NCBI GenBank assembly: GCA_965203865.1
Contig: OZ241916.1
Span: 1,984,001 to 2,048,000 of the forward strand
Reading direction: 5' to 3'
DNA length: 64,000 nt
Source of the DNA: G965200765 sp965203865
GTDB taxonomy: Bacteria; Pseudomonadota; Gammaproteobacteria; Arenicellales; JAJDZL01
Both the position numbers and the translations under genes were made by a program. A model generated the notes under the pieces. That model worked only from the letters and a program-made list of their open reading frames with translations. It was not told the origin of the DNA and ran no database searches. This document shows, piece after piece, positions 8,929 through 18,001 of this stretch (the stretch's first letter is position 1; each line of letters opens with the position of its first letter).

Positions 8929-9747
8929 TCATGCTTTCTTTTTGCTGCCCTGAACTCTCCTGAATGTAATCAGAAGTATGTAGAGCACCAGCACTATTCC
9001 GATAGCGCCTGCCATTGTCAATGAGCCTAGAGTGGGAACCATTGGTGTATAGCCTGACACCATCTTCGCATACAGCCACTCCGGTATGGTTTGATCTGCC
9101 CCAGTGGTAAACAAAGACAATGGAAAGTTGCCCCATGACAGCAGAAAAGCGAAAATGGCTCCCGATATAATGCCAGGGGAGAGAATTGGCAGTGTAATCT
9201 CCCGAAAAACTTGCCAGCGCGAAGCACCGAGATCAAATGCGGCTTCCTCCCAAACCGGGTCGAAACTGTACACTTGAATTGACATGATGAGTGTCACAAT
9301 TGGCAGAATCCAAATCATATGAGCGAATACTGCTGTTTGCCAACTGGTAATGATCCCAACCGTTGAAAACCACAGCAGCAAAGCAAGCCCCAGCACTGCT
9401 TGCGGGAAAAATATCGGCAACAGGATTATTCGCTGGTAGATTTTTCTGCCTTTCCAGTCGTAGCGGGCAAATGCCAGAGCACCAAGAAATGCCAGAACAA
9501 CAGACAGCAAAGTTACAAGCGTCGCCACGCTCAAGGATGTCCAAAACAAATCCCGGACTGAAAGCGATTCAAATGCCTTTTCATACCATCTCGTGTCCCA
9601 GGCATTCACCGGAAATCTGAAATAGCGTTGCTTGGTAAATGAAGCAAGCACAATCGACATCATCGGCAAATACAGAAAAATCACCACGCAGCTGGTCCAG
9701 ACAATGATCAGCGTTTTTGTTAGCTTGAATGATCTGACTCTTCCCAT
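8929..9747 (-). CDS. Polyamine-type ABC transporter permease (PotC-like)
   Basis: A 272-residue inner-membrane permease with about six hydrophobic segments. The cytoplasmic EAA loop, EEAAFDLGASRWQVFREITLP, which docks the ATPase, lies near residues 165-185. It pairs with the second permease immediately upstream to form the channel of a spermidine/putrescine-family importer (PotC/PotI position). The true substrate cannot be read from sequence. Confidence 0.85.
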   Translation of the reverse strand: MGRVRSFKLTKTLIIVWTSCVVIFLYLPMMSIVLASFTKQRYFRFPVNAWDTRWYEKAFESLSVRDLFWTSLSVATLVTLLSVVLAFLGALAFARYDWKGRKIYQRIILLPIFFPQAVLGLALLLWFSTVGIITSWQTAVFAHMIWILPIVTLIMSIQVYSFDPVWEEAAFDLGASRWQVFREITLPILSPGIISGAIFAFLLSWGNFPLSLFTTGADQTIPEWLYAKMVSGYTPMVPTLGSLTMAGAIGIVLVLYILLITFRRVQGSKKKA

Positions 9748-9750
9748 TTG

Positions 9751-10635
9751 CTACCGCCTGCCGATAATTCGGTCCAAATCAATTTTACGAAAGAGAAAGT
9801 ACACAATCGCTCCAGAAAGCACAATCATGATTACCGACAACACTGACCCTTTGGGCCAATTCTGGGCGAATGTAAAAGCGGATTCTATATCGTCGGCGAT
9901 CATGACGACGGTTTGACCGCCAAGAATCTTGGATTCCGCCAACGAACCCAATGCAAGTATGAACGTAAGCATGCTGCCAATCAGGATGCCAGGCATCGAC
10001 AGTGGCAGCTCAACTTCCCGAAAAATCTGCAGGCGGGATGCCCCGAGGTCGGAAGCCGCTTCCTTGAGCGAGTCTGGAACCATTGACATCCCGATGACCA
10101 TCGGAAACAGCATGAATGGCAGGTAAACATAGATTAATCCCAGAATGATCGCAGGCACTGTATATAGCATTCCTGATGCTGAGAACCCGAATACCGCGTT
10201 CAATGTACCGTCAATGATTCCGTTCTTTAAAAGAAGCAGTACCCACCCAAAGAGCCGTATGTTCTCAGAGATTAAAAGAGGCAATGCGATGAGAATGGTT
10301 ACCAGTGTTGCCCATCTGCCGAAAATTTTTGCCATTCCATAAGCAATCGGATATGCGACAAGCAGCAGTAGAAACACTGTGGTTACAGATAGTATCAAAG
10401 ACCATGAAAATGAAATATAGTAGCTTTCAGTGACTACCGATATATAGTTTTGAATCGTTGGCGTGTGATCTAGCGTGAAGGCTTTTGGCGGCATAAAACT
10501 ATATGCAATTACCAAAACCAGCGGACCTATAAATCCAATCAAGAGAAACAGGCAAATCGGTATTGCCGAAAGAACCCCCGGTTGTATGAGCCACGCCAGT
10601 GGGGAATTTTGCCGCTGTAGATTCGCAGCAGTCAT
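9751..10635 (-). CDS. Polyamine-type ABC transporter permease (PotB-like)
   Basis: A 294-residue permease with about six membrane segments and an EAA loop, KEAASDLGASRLQIFREVELP, near residues 190-210. It stands between the ATPase gene (7-base gap) and the second permease (3-base gap), so all four importer genes look like one operon. PotB/PotH position in the complex. Confidence 0.85.
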   Translation of the reverse strand: MTAANLQRQNSPLAWLIQPGVLSAIPICLFLLIGFIGPLVLVIAYSFMPPKAFTLDHTPTIQNYISVVTESYYISFSWSLILSVTTVFLLLLVAYPIAYGMAKIFGRWATLVTILIALPLLISENIRLFGWVLLLLKNGIIDGTLNAVFGFSASGMLYTVPAIILGLIYVYLPFMLFPMVIGMSMVPDSLKEAASDLGASRLQIFREVELPLSMPGILIGSMLTFILALGSLAESKILGGQTVVMIADDIESAFTFAQNWPKGSVLSVIMIVLSGAIVYFLFRKIDLDRIIGRR

Positions 10636-10642
10636 CTACGAC

Positions 10643-11731
10643 TTAGTTTTCTACTAGAATTGAATCTTCCGGGCGCCAGCCAACAACGACCTGGTCCCCC
10701 GATTTTCCCGAGAATGGGTTGTCTTGCAGGCGTTCCACAAGCCAATGCTCGCTTCCATCCGTACTTCTGACTTGATACTGGATTCTTGAGCCCAGCGCAT
10801 AGTCGTTGAAAAGCACGCCTTCCAACCGGTTGGGCAAAGAGTCAGCGTCCGGTCCAATCTTCATCATTTCCGGGCGAATAATCAAAAATCCGTTTTTAAA
10901 ATTGCTTGCAGCAGTTCCCAAATCAAATTGAACTCCGTTGTTCGTATCTTTGACCAAATTCGAACTCACCCATTCCACTTCAATCGTATTCACCTCGCCC
11001 ATGAACTGTGCAACAAACTTGTTAATCGGCCTATTGTAAATATCTTCCGGGTTTCCAATCTGAATCAGCCTGCCAAAATTCAAAATTCCGATTCGGTCGC
11101 TCATTACCATGGCTTCTTCCAGCGAATGGGTGATATACACGAAGGTTTTACCGGTTTCCCTGTGAATGTCCTTGAGTTCTTTTTCAAGTATTTTCCGCAA
11201 CCGGAAATCCAATGCCGAAAGTGGTTCGTCAAAAAATAGTATTTCGGGGTCAAATGCAAGTGCTCGCGCAAGGGCAATTCGCTGACGTTCTCCGCCGGAG
11301 CATTCGCTGATTCTCTTGTCGTAAAAATCCGTTGGCAATCGAAGCAGTTCGAGCAGTTCATGAGCGCGTGTTCGACGTGCCTGTGAATCCACACCCTTGA
11401 TCTTCATTGAGAATTCAATGTTTTGGCCAACGGACTTGTGAGGAAAAAGAGCGAGATTCTGAAATACCATGCAGGTTGGACGCTTGTTCGCCGGTACTTC
11501 GTTTACGGTCTCCCCTCTTAATACAATCTCGCCACTGGTGGGGAAATCCATCCCCACCAGTATGCGAATCAGAGTTGTCTTGCCGCTGCCTGACGGCCCT
11601 ACCAGAGTGAAAAACTCTCCTTCTGATATTTCCAAATCCACATCGTCCAGTGCCGTGAAATTGCCAAACTGTTTTGCAACTCCTCTCAACTCGAGGAACG
11701 CAGAATTAGTTTTATTCATTTCACTTGGCAA
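10643..11731 (-). CDS. Polyamine-type ABC transporter ATP-binding protein (PotA-like)
   Basis: A 362-residue ABC ATPase: Walker A GPSGSGKTT near 43, signature SGGERQRIALARALA near 143, Walker B EILFFDEPLSALD near 163 and an H-loop ending FVYITHSLEEAM. The C-terminal 120 residues form the TOBE-type regulatory domain typical of PotA/MalK. The signature begins CSGGE rather than the usual LSGGE. It energises import by the two permeases. Confidence 0.88.
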   Translation of the reverse strand: MPSEMNKTNSAFLELRGVAKQFGNFTALDDVDLEISEGEFFTLVGPSGSGKTTLIRILVGMDFPTSGEIVLRGETVNEVPANKRPTCMVFQNLALFPHKSVGQNIEFSMKIKGVDSQARRTRAHELLELLRLPTDFYDKRISECSGGERQRIALARALAFDPEILFFDEPLSALDFRLRKILEKELKDIHRETGKTFVYITHSLEEAMVMSDRIGILNFGRLIQIGNPEDIYNRPINKFVAQFMGEVNTIEVEWVSSNLVKDTNNGVQFDLGTAASNFKNGFLIIRPEMMKIGPDADSLPNRLEGVLFNDYALGSRIQYQVRSTDGSEHWLVERLQDNPFSGKSGDQVVVGWRPEDSILVEN

Positions 11732-11785
11732 TGGATGAATCCTGCAAGACGATCAAATCGGGTCAGACATCAACAAGCGATCGGT

Positions 11786-12937
11786 CTATCCTTCGCGCTC
11801 CCGCTTCGCAGCTGAGTAAAGGACATACATCTCATCGTAGTCAGGATTAATGTCGTAGTCTTGCGACCGCGCCATTTCCTCCTGCAGCGAATCCCATTGG
11901 ATGGCATCCAGCTCGTCCTTGTCGAAGGCGTTCAAAACATCAGCGTCTCCCATCTGGGTAACCGGGTTGTATGTTCCTTCGGCAAATGCGACCTTCTTGC
12001 TAATATCGGGTCTTTGTATAAATGCCAGAAATTCTTCGGCAAGCGGAGATACTTGCGGGTTGTTGACTACGGAAGTCAGTTCAATCCACACGATTCCACC
12101 CTTTCCGTCCATGGGGCCAGAAGCAGGAGTGATGCCGCGAACATTGCTGTACCCGTCATAGCGGGCCGGTGATGCCGTATAGGTTCCGCCCGTAAAGTAG
12201 GCATCTATTTCACCGTTGATTAGTGCAAGATTCATGGCAACCAAGTCATCTGTCAAGATCTTGGCACCGTTGAATACCTGCTTTGCCACTTTACCAAAAG
12301 CGGAAATCTCCTCCGGCGTGTGCTCTTTGAACGGATGGACATCCGCTGCCACGCACATGTGGTAGATATTCCAGTTGTCGTAGGTCAGCACGCCATAGCG
12401 ATCTTTCATGGAAGAATCAAGAAACAGCTTGAAGCCTTCGTTCTCGGCAGTTGCCCGTGAAATCTTGTCGGTATTCACAACAAAGTTAAACGGACCGAAT
12501 CTTTGGGTTACACCAAGCAGATATTCGCCGGTTTTGTCCATAGCCCAAGGATACGGAGGATGAAACTCGGGCATCATTTTCGCAAAAAACGGCTCGAACC
12601 TGTCACGCGGAATATCTTTGATCAAACCTTCCGGCCACATCATTTCACGGGCCCAAGGATTGTTTACATTAATCAAGTCCCAGATTTTCGTCTCGCCGCC
12701 TCTGAGCTTGTTTACCGCATCCGGATCCGAGGTCAGCCCTTCAGCCCTCACGGTTGCATCGAACTCTTTGCGAAACGGGTCCAGTACATCGTCCGAGTTG
12801 TACCCTTCCCAGCAATAGATGTTCAACTCATTTTCTCGCTGTGCGCGAGCCAGGCCGGGAAGCGTGCCAAGCGATGCTGCAGCAGCTAAAGAGCCTGTAT
12901 ACTTTAAAAATTCTCGTCTAGTTGGCCGAATAACCAT
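11786..12937 (-). CDS. Tat-exported periplasmic solute-binding protein, PotD/PotF family
   Basis: A 383-residue binding protein. The N-terminus has a twin-arginine signal, TRREFLK near residues 6-12, then a hydrophobic stretch ending ARA near residue 32, so it is probably exported folded. The mature part begins with LNIYCWEGYNSDDVL, close to the PotD/PotF opening. It is the first gene of the importer operon, with a GGAGG site 5' of its ATG. Polyamine is the default guess for substrate. Confidence 0.85.
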   Translation of the reverse strand: MVIRPTRREFLKYTGSLAAAASLGTLPGLARAQRENELNIYCWEGYNSDDVLDPFRKEFDATVRAEGLTSDPDAVNKLRGGETKIWDLINVNNPWAREMMWPEGLIKDIPRDRFEPFFAKMMPEFHPPYPWAMDKTGEYLLGVTQRFGPFNFVVNTDKISRATAENEGFKLFLDSSMKDRYGVLTYDNWNIYHMCVAADVHPFKEHTPEEISAFGKVAKQVFNGAKILTDDLVAMNLALINGEIDAYFTGGTYTASPARYDGYSNVRGITPASGPMDGKGGIVWIELTSVVNNPQVSPLAEEFLAFIQRPDISKKVAFAEGTYNPVTQMGDADVLNAFDKDELDAIQWDSLQEEMARSQDYDINPDYDEMYVLYSAAKREREG

Positions 12938-13539
12938 ACGGCAACCTCCTTCTTAGAAATTAATTTACAAAAGAAATCCGATTACTGAAATCAGAATCAG
13001 ATTTATTCAAGTCAACTAAATTTACAATAAATTTTGCAAATCTTCAAAGACTTTGATTTACACTTCAAATAATTATCAATCTGCCCCTTCGTGCTTGAAG
13101 ACAGGCTTCGGGTATTTCAAAGTCCTATACGCTATGGGTAGACAATTACACAACTTACTGAAAATGAATTTTAACTGAATCCAAAACTGTGTGCCTACAT
13201 TGAAATTTCAAAATCATTTATTGAAAATTACATCAAGATGCAACTATGACATCAAAGCATGTTTTGCCATGCTGCGATTGTTCCATTCAGGAAAGATGAA
13301 CTCAGTTGAGCAAGTTATGCGTGAGTCTTTACTTATTCAAATCGGATCGTTTCGATCAAATGAACAAACCACCAATCCTGAAGGTATCAATGCGATATCT
13401 TGTTGAAAATGCTCGCCAGAAAACAACTACGAAACCAACTTACTATTGTGATGCAATTACTCAATGGTCTCACGGTCGAATCAATCCAATTTTCATAGAT
13501 TAAAGTCAAACTAACTCGAAATTTCTACGAGTTTTTTCT
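12938..13539. other. Non-coding gap between importer operon and ptuB
   Basis: About 600 bases, AT-rich, with no convincing gene on either strand; short open frames here lack ribosome sites and family features. It must hold the promoter of the importer operon near its left end and the 3' flank of the Septu pair near its right end. I see no strong palindrome. Confidence 0.5.
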
Positions 13540-14148
13540 CTAGCCACCAAATTGCAACTTCAACGTAGGGTTCAAGTTTCCTTGACGAATCTGACCGCCC
13601 CGCCTGGATATCTCCTTTTTCAAACGCTTGGGAGTGACTGGGCACAATTCCAGCAACATCATCACACTATCATAGACTCTCTTTCGATGATTTTTAATGA
13701 AGGAGTAATTGAGGTTCAGAATATCATTCAATTGCCGGTCGAACACTGGATTATTGGATTGAATTGTTCCGTCTGCACCGTAAGAAATTCCTAGCTTGGC
13801 ATGGTGGGTGGGGTTTGCTGGATTAAAAAGCAGATCACAGTCAGCTTTTCGGGTATCACAATGCTGACGTTTCGGCGGTAGGCCTTCACCGCCTTTGCAT
13901 GCCAGTAAAAGATTCTGATAGTCTAGCTGATTTTGAGGATATTTTGCTATGCATTGCCAGTGCTCAATCTTGATTTGTCCTTGCTTGTCATGTATGCGCA
14001 CCATGCAATAGCAACAAAGACCACGCTGCTCGGACAGCATTGCTTTGCGTAGTATTGCCTTGTCTGGATAGTTGTCGTAGTCCGCATACTTGGACTTTCT
14101 GTGTTGAATGAGGCTCCGTGGTTCATCTCCTTTGTTGATGGGCCTCAC
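13540..14148 (-). CDS. ptuB: Septu-like HNH endonuclease (PtuB family)
   Basis: A 202-residue protein of the TIGR02646/PtuB type. Visible HNH features are CCYC near residue 45, IEHWQC near 62, the asparagine in DYQNLLLACKGGEG near 80 and HCDTRKAD near 96. In Septu systems the ATPase PtuA forms a ring that holds PtuB, which then degrades nucleic acid upon phage infection. Its ATG overlaps the ptuA stop by 4 bases, the standard PtuA-PtuB coupling. Confidence 0.85.
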   Translation of the reverse strand: MRPINKGDEPRSLIQHRKSKYADYDNYPDKAILRKAMLSEQRGLCCYCMVRIHDKQGQIKIEHWQCIAKYPQNQLDYQNLLLACKGGEGLPPKRQHCDTRKADCDLLFNPANPTHHAKLGISYGADGTIQSNNPVFDRQLNDILNLNYSFIKNHRKRVYDSVMMLLELCPVTPKRLKKEISRRGGQIRQGNLNPTLKLQFGG

Positions 14149-15371
14149 CTACTCTTCTCCACGAAGCTGAGAAAAGTTTGAATTCTTGTTACTTCCGGGT
14201 CATTTTCGCCAATAATTCCAATCAACAATTGAAGAGAATCCCTTGCTCGGTCGTATCTGCTGTCTTGTATTTCGTCACTGATTCGGTGGAGCAACTGTTC
14301 CACTTCTTCCGCACGAGGAGACACTTCCATAATTTCCTCAAGTATGCGACTTGAATCAACACCATATGAATAAGGCAGTGGATACACCTTGTTTTCTTCA
14401 ATGCTGTGAATATTCTCAGATTTGATTTCGCCAATCACTTGCGGAGAATAAGTAGTCGCAATAAACTGACACTTGGGAAAAGCCTCCACAAGATCATGTA
14501 CAATTTTTCGCTGATATCTAGGATGCAAATGAAGTTCAATCTCATCTATCAATACTACTGCCCCGGCATCAACGACAGGATTGGCAAGTCCCGGATTGGC
14601 CAGAAAAAGTCGACGAACGATATCGAAAACAATTGAAAATAGTCTTCGCTCTCCTTCCGAAAGATTGCGGACTGGAATCGTGCTTGTACCATTTTGAATG
14701 AACAGTTCCTTTTGATTCTTGCCGCCAACAACAAGATTTTTGTAATTGGGGAGGAATCGGGCCAGCGTATTCTCAACCATTTCCGAAATTGCTTTTGACT
14801 GGACAGATATCAACTTTGACTCGTCCTTCACTTGCAGCCACTGCCCAAGCTCGCCAAGATTCACGCTTCGATCAGACAATGCTCCTGAAAATGCAAGACT
14901 GGTTCCACCATTTGCAGTTCCGTTCCTGTATTGACTTGCTCCCTGAGCAGAAAAGTGAATCGCAAGCGGCGAAAAATCAGCGTGAACAGGTATTTCCCGT
15001 TTGTGAACATTGCCTGCGTATGACGGCTTCAACGGTCGGTCAAGGATTTGAGGCTCGAATTTTCGTACTGCCTTTCTTTCCGGGTGCTTGGTGTACGAAA
15101 ACAAATAATCCACAGTTCCATGCTGCACTTGACATTTGATTTCTTGAGGGGCTGCTTCAGTCCCGGATTCATTTGACAGATCAATCATTGCCGGGGACCT
15201 TACCTTGCCGACACGAGAAACAATTGATGACAGGCACAATCTTAACGCATCAAGCGCACTTGACTTTCCAGCTCCGTTCTCACCAATAATCAGGTTGAAG
15301 TCGGGTTGGAAATCAAAATTCGCGAAATCAAATCCTCGAACATTTTCCAGTTTCAGGTGCTTTACTTTCAT
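14145..15371 (-). CDS. ptuA: Septu-like AAA/ABC ATPase (PtuA family)
   Basis: A 408-residue SMC-like ATPase. It opens MKVKHLKLENVRGF, then Walker A GENGAGKSS near residue 32. The ABC signature LSEGERR lies near 235, and Walker B VVLIDEIELHLHP follows near 270. The H-loop reads TTYSPQVI near 305, where the family commonly has TTHSP, so the switch histidine appears to be tyrosine. The length fits PtuA of type I Septu. With ptuB it makes a two-gene anti-phage module, beside a methyltransferase and an AbiE pair. Confidence 0.82.
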   Translation of the reverse strand: MKVKHLKLENVRGFDFANFDFQPDFNLIIGENGAGKSSALDALRLCLSSIVSRVGKVRSPAMIDLSNESGTEAAPQEIKCQVQHGTVDYLFSYTKHPERKAVRKFEPQILDRPLKPSYAGNVHKREIPVHADFSPLAIHFSAQGASQYRNGTANGGTSLAFSGALSDRSVNLGELGQWLQVKDESKLISVQSKAISEMVENTLARFLPNYKNLVVGGKNQKELFIQNGTSTIPVRNLSEGERRLFSIVFDIVRRLFLANPGLANPVVDAGAVVLIDEIELHLHPRYQRKIVHDLVEAFPKCQFIATTYSPQVIGEIKSENIHSIEENKVYPLPYSYGVDSSRILEEIMEVSPRAEEVEQLLHRISDEIQDSRYDRARDSLQLLIGIIGENDPEVTRIQTFLSFVEKSR

Positions 15372-15915
15372 AAGTGGCTTTGAACCATGCGCAGGTGTGT
15401 CATGAAGTCACAGCGACAAAAGACTTTTCAAGACAAATTCTACTTACATATACAGAGTCATGTCAACGAAATCTTCTTTAATGAACACTTGCCATTGCAA
15501 AATTTTTAAAGACGAAATTGTTGATTTGCCAAGGGTGACTACAACACGAAAACAGTCTGGATGGCGATGCAGGGGCTTTTATGGCAAGACTTGTTTCTGA
15601 TGAAAATGATTGCACGAGCCATGCTTGCTGGCGGACACAGATTTGGTTTTAATTGATTGGAATCGCAATCTTCACCTCTTTCCTCATCCGCTTCATTTGA
15701 CGAGCGTGCGCATAGCAGGTGCATTCAAAATCAACTCGCTGCCCGATTCACCTATGCGCTCGCGAAACCGGGACAGACTGTTCGAATCCAGCAGCGAGTA
15801 CTGCTGAAAAAAGTTCAGCTTGGCGGGTTCAGTCAAGTTGCTGAAACGATTTTGCAGGCAGAAGGCTTTGGAACTACTGTATATTAATTATCAAAATTTA
15901 CGCAAGAGAATTGAT
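15372..15915. promoter_or_regulatory. Gap between ptuA and methyltransferase gene
   Basis: About 540 bases divergent between two defence genes. I see no convincing gene, though a short plus-strand frame at 15657-15887 could be a relic. A possible promoter for the methyltransferase lies at its right end, with a TATATT-like -10 near 15880 about 35 bases before the GTG start. A tRNA-like TTCGAATCC near 15780 was considered and rejected. Confidence 0.35.
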
Positions 15916-16893
15916 GTGAGTCAACAAGCAAGTTTATTTCAGGAAGATGTACAAGCTACCGAGTATGGAAGTGGGATAGCGCCGAGAAATCAAACCCTTT
16001 CTTGCTCCAAAGTTGAACTGGACGAACTCTCAAACGAAATCTTGCGCATTGACTCTCCCGTTGAACTGGGCCAGATAGCAAATAGAGTCGTGCAGGGAGA
16101 TGTTTTCGATGTTTTGCCTTACCTGCCTGAAAAGTTTGTTGACCTGCTTATTCTTGACCCGCCCTACAATTTATCAAAGAACTACAACGGCAGGTTGTTC
16201 AAGGAAAAGAGTCGCGAAGAGTACCAGAAATGGTTTGAGAGCTTAGTCGATGCCGTCATTCCAACACTTAAGTCGCAGGCAACAATTTATGTATGTTCGG
16301 ACTGGCGCACATCTACAATGGTATTTCCGGTTCTGGAGCGCAAGTTTCATGTAAAGAACAGAATTACTTGGGAAAGAGAGAAAGGACGAGGGGCTAAAAC
16401 CAACTGGAAAAACAACACAGAAGACATCTGGTTTTGTACAAATTCGAAAGATTACTACTTCAACGTTGATGCCGTAAAGTTAAAGCGTAAAGTAATTGCT
16501 CCTTACCGAGTGGATGGAAAACCAAAGGACTGGGTAGAGGAAGGGAGCAGCAAATACAGGTTGACTCATCCTTCCAATATTTGGACGGATATAACCATAC
16601 CATTCTGGTCTATGGCGGAGAATACAAGTCATCCCACACAGAAATCAGAAAAATTGATCGCCAAGCTTGTAATGGCCAGTTCACAGAATAACGACTTTGT
16701 TTTTGATCCTTTTCTTGGAAGCGGAACAACTGCTTCGGTTTGTGAGAAGCTTGGCAGACAGTGGCTTGGTATGGATATCAACCGAGAGTATTTGTGCTGG
16801 GCATTAAAAAGAATCAAGGCAGCAAGAACAGACAGAGGTATTCAGGGATATAAAGACGGGATTTTCTGGGAACGTAATTCGCTGGTTACATGA
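15916..16893 (+). CDS. DNA methyltransferase, N6-adenine/N4-cytosine beta-type
   Basis: Motif IV (DPPY) appears first, in LLILDPPYNLS near residue 80. The SAM-binding motif I comes later, in FDPFLGSGTTASV near 265, so the order is that of beta-class amino-methyltransferases (N6_N4_Mtase family). DPPY favours adenine-N6. The target-recognition region lies between. I choose the GTG at 15916 (325 residues) because a promoter-like -10 lies just upstream; the frame is open to a TTG at 15820 with no ribosome site. No cognate restriction enzyme is adjacent, so it may be an orphan or a modification partner lost from a system. Confidence 0.8.
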   Translation: MSQQASLFQEDVQATEYGSGIAPRNQTLSCSKVELDELSNEILRIDSPVELGQIANRVVQGDVFDVLPYLPEKFVDLLILDPPYNLSKNYNGRLFKEKSREEYQKWFESLVDAVIPTLKSQATIYVCSDWRTSTMVFPVLERKFHVKNRITWEREKGRGAKTNWKNNTEDIWFCTNSKDYYFNVDAVKLKRKVIAPYRVDGKPKDWVEEGSSKYRLTHPSNIWTDITIPFWSMAENTSHPTQKSEKLIAKLVMASSQNNDFVFDPFLGSGTTASVCEKLGRQWLGMDINREYLCWALKRIKAARTDRGIQGYKDGIFWERNSLVT

Positions 16894-17428
16894 AATCTGA
16901 GTTCTACTACAAAGATCACCATCAGACTGTATCCTGGAATACTTGATATCAGTTTCAAATCGCATTCCTACAGAAAACATGCACAGCACACGAGTTGCTG
17001 AGGACACGATTGAGTCGCCAATCTCGGAGAAGTTCGATGATTTTCAGGAATGTTATTTTTACATGCATCTAAACTGATTTAAGACAGGTTCGAATCGGCA
17101 AATGGTCGACAGTAGCTTGCAGCAATCGGGCCGGCAACTGAAGTTCCCGGAATCTGCGATTGAAGCGAAACACAAATTCGTCATTCCTCTGAAAACAACC
17201 CGTGAAACTCTGGCAAACCAATTTTGCTATCTGCAAGTGGCATTTGATAGTCATATCAAAGTTAACGTCCTCATATTCCTTGCATTTCAGTTTAACACCT
17301 GAAAAGTTGCTTGTACCCTACGAATCCATAATTGATTTACAAATAAGATAACTTTAAGTATACTTTATGTATATCCTTCTCAATTGACTACACTATAGTT
17401 TGAAACGAAATTTTTGCTAGCACGAATT
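16894..17428. promoter_or_regulatory. Gap upstream of abiE module with promoter-like sequence
   Basis: About 530 bases with no convincing gene. The right end holds a perfect 10-base palindrome, AAGTATACTT, at 17356-17365, and a TTGACT element near 17384. AbiEi proteins repress their own operon by binding inverted repeats near the promoter, so this palindrome is a possible operator, weakly supported. Confidence 0.3.
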
Positions 17429-18001
17429 ATGAAGTACAACAAATTTGCTGAACGACTGGACTTGTTGGGCGCAAACGGAATTTCAGCTTTTTCAACCGGC
17501 ATGCTACGAGCGTATTTTCCTGAAGAATCGGAGATATCACTCAAGAAGACCATTGAACGGGCAGTAAAAAACAATGTACTTCAGCGAGTTTGCCGAGGCG
17601 CTTATGTATATCGCCGCGAGTTCCGGCGATGCAGATTCAAGTATGAAGCAATTGCTGCTGCTTTAAGAAACGGGCATATTTCTTACGTCAGTCTGGAAAC
17701 TGCATTATCAGAATACAGCATCATTAGCCAGCAAACTCTTACCTATCTGACGGTAATGACCACAGGACGAAGTCAAACCTACACAATGGATTATGGAATA
17801 ATTGAGTTTACCCATACGAACCGGAGTGAATCTGAAATTCTGCTTGGCACTATTATGGAGCCTGACCGTCAGCTACGATTCGCAACACCGCAACTGGCGC
17901 TTTCCGACTTAAGACGGGTTAGACGTAATTTGGGATTGGTCAACATGGAAACTTACGAGGAAATAATCAGTGAATCCAATTTCCCTGACGGAACGAGCTG
18001 A
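17429..18001 (+). CDS. abiEi: AbiEi-like type IV antitoxin
   Basis: About 190 residues. The N-terminal part reads as a winged helix: GISAFSTGMLRAYFP, then LKKTIERAVKNNVLQRVCRGAYVY. It is followed by the antitoxin domain, with conserved ISYVSLETALSEYSII and a closing LALSDLRRVRRNLG. AbiEi represses the operon and neutralises the AbiEii toxin without direct binding. I start at the ATG at 17429; a TTG at 17414 is also in frame. The partner gene overlaps its 3' end by 32 bases. Confidence 0.8.
   Translation: MKYNKFAERLDLLGANGISAFSTGMLRAYFPEESEISLKKTIERAVKNNVLQRVCRGAYVYRREFRRCRFKYEAIAAALRNGHISYVSLETALSEYSIISQQTLTYLTVMTTGRSQTYTMDYGIIEFTHTNRSESEILLGTIMEPDRQLRFATPQLALSDLRRVRRNLGLVNMETYEEIISESNFPDGTS

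Noticed and set aside
13191..13503. Two overlapping plus-strand frames in the gap before ptuB
   Set aside because: Both are short, lack ribosome sites and protein-like features, and lie in AT-rich intergenic DNA.
15680..15805. tRNA-like T-arm (GTTCGAATCC near 15780)
   Set aside because: No matching acceptor, D and anticodon stems could be drawn around it; a chance match. The same applies to GGTTCGAATC near 17088.
15657..15887. Possible small gene upstream of the methyltransferase
   Set aside because: The frame is open for 76 codons but has no ribosome site, no recognisable motif and overlaps the promoter region proposed for the methyltransferase.
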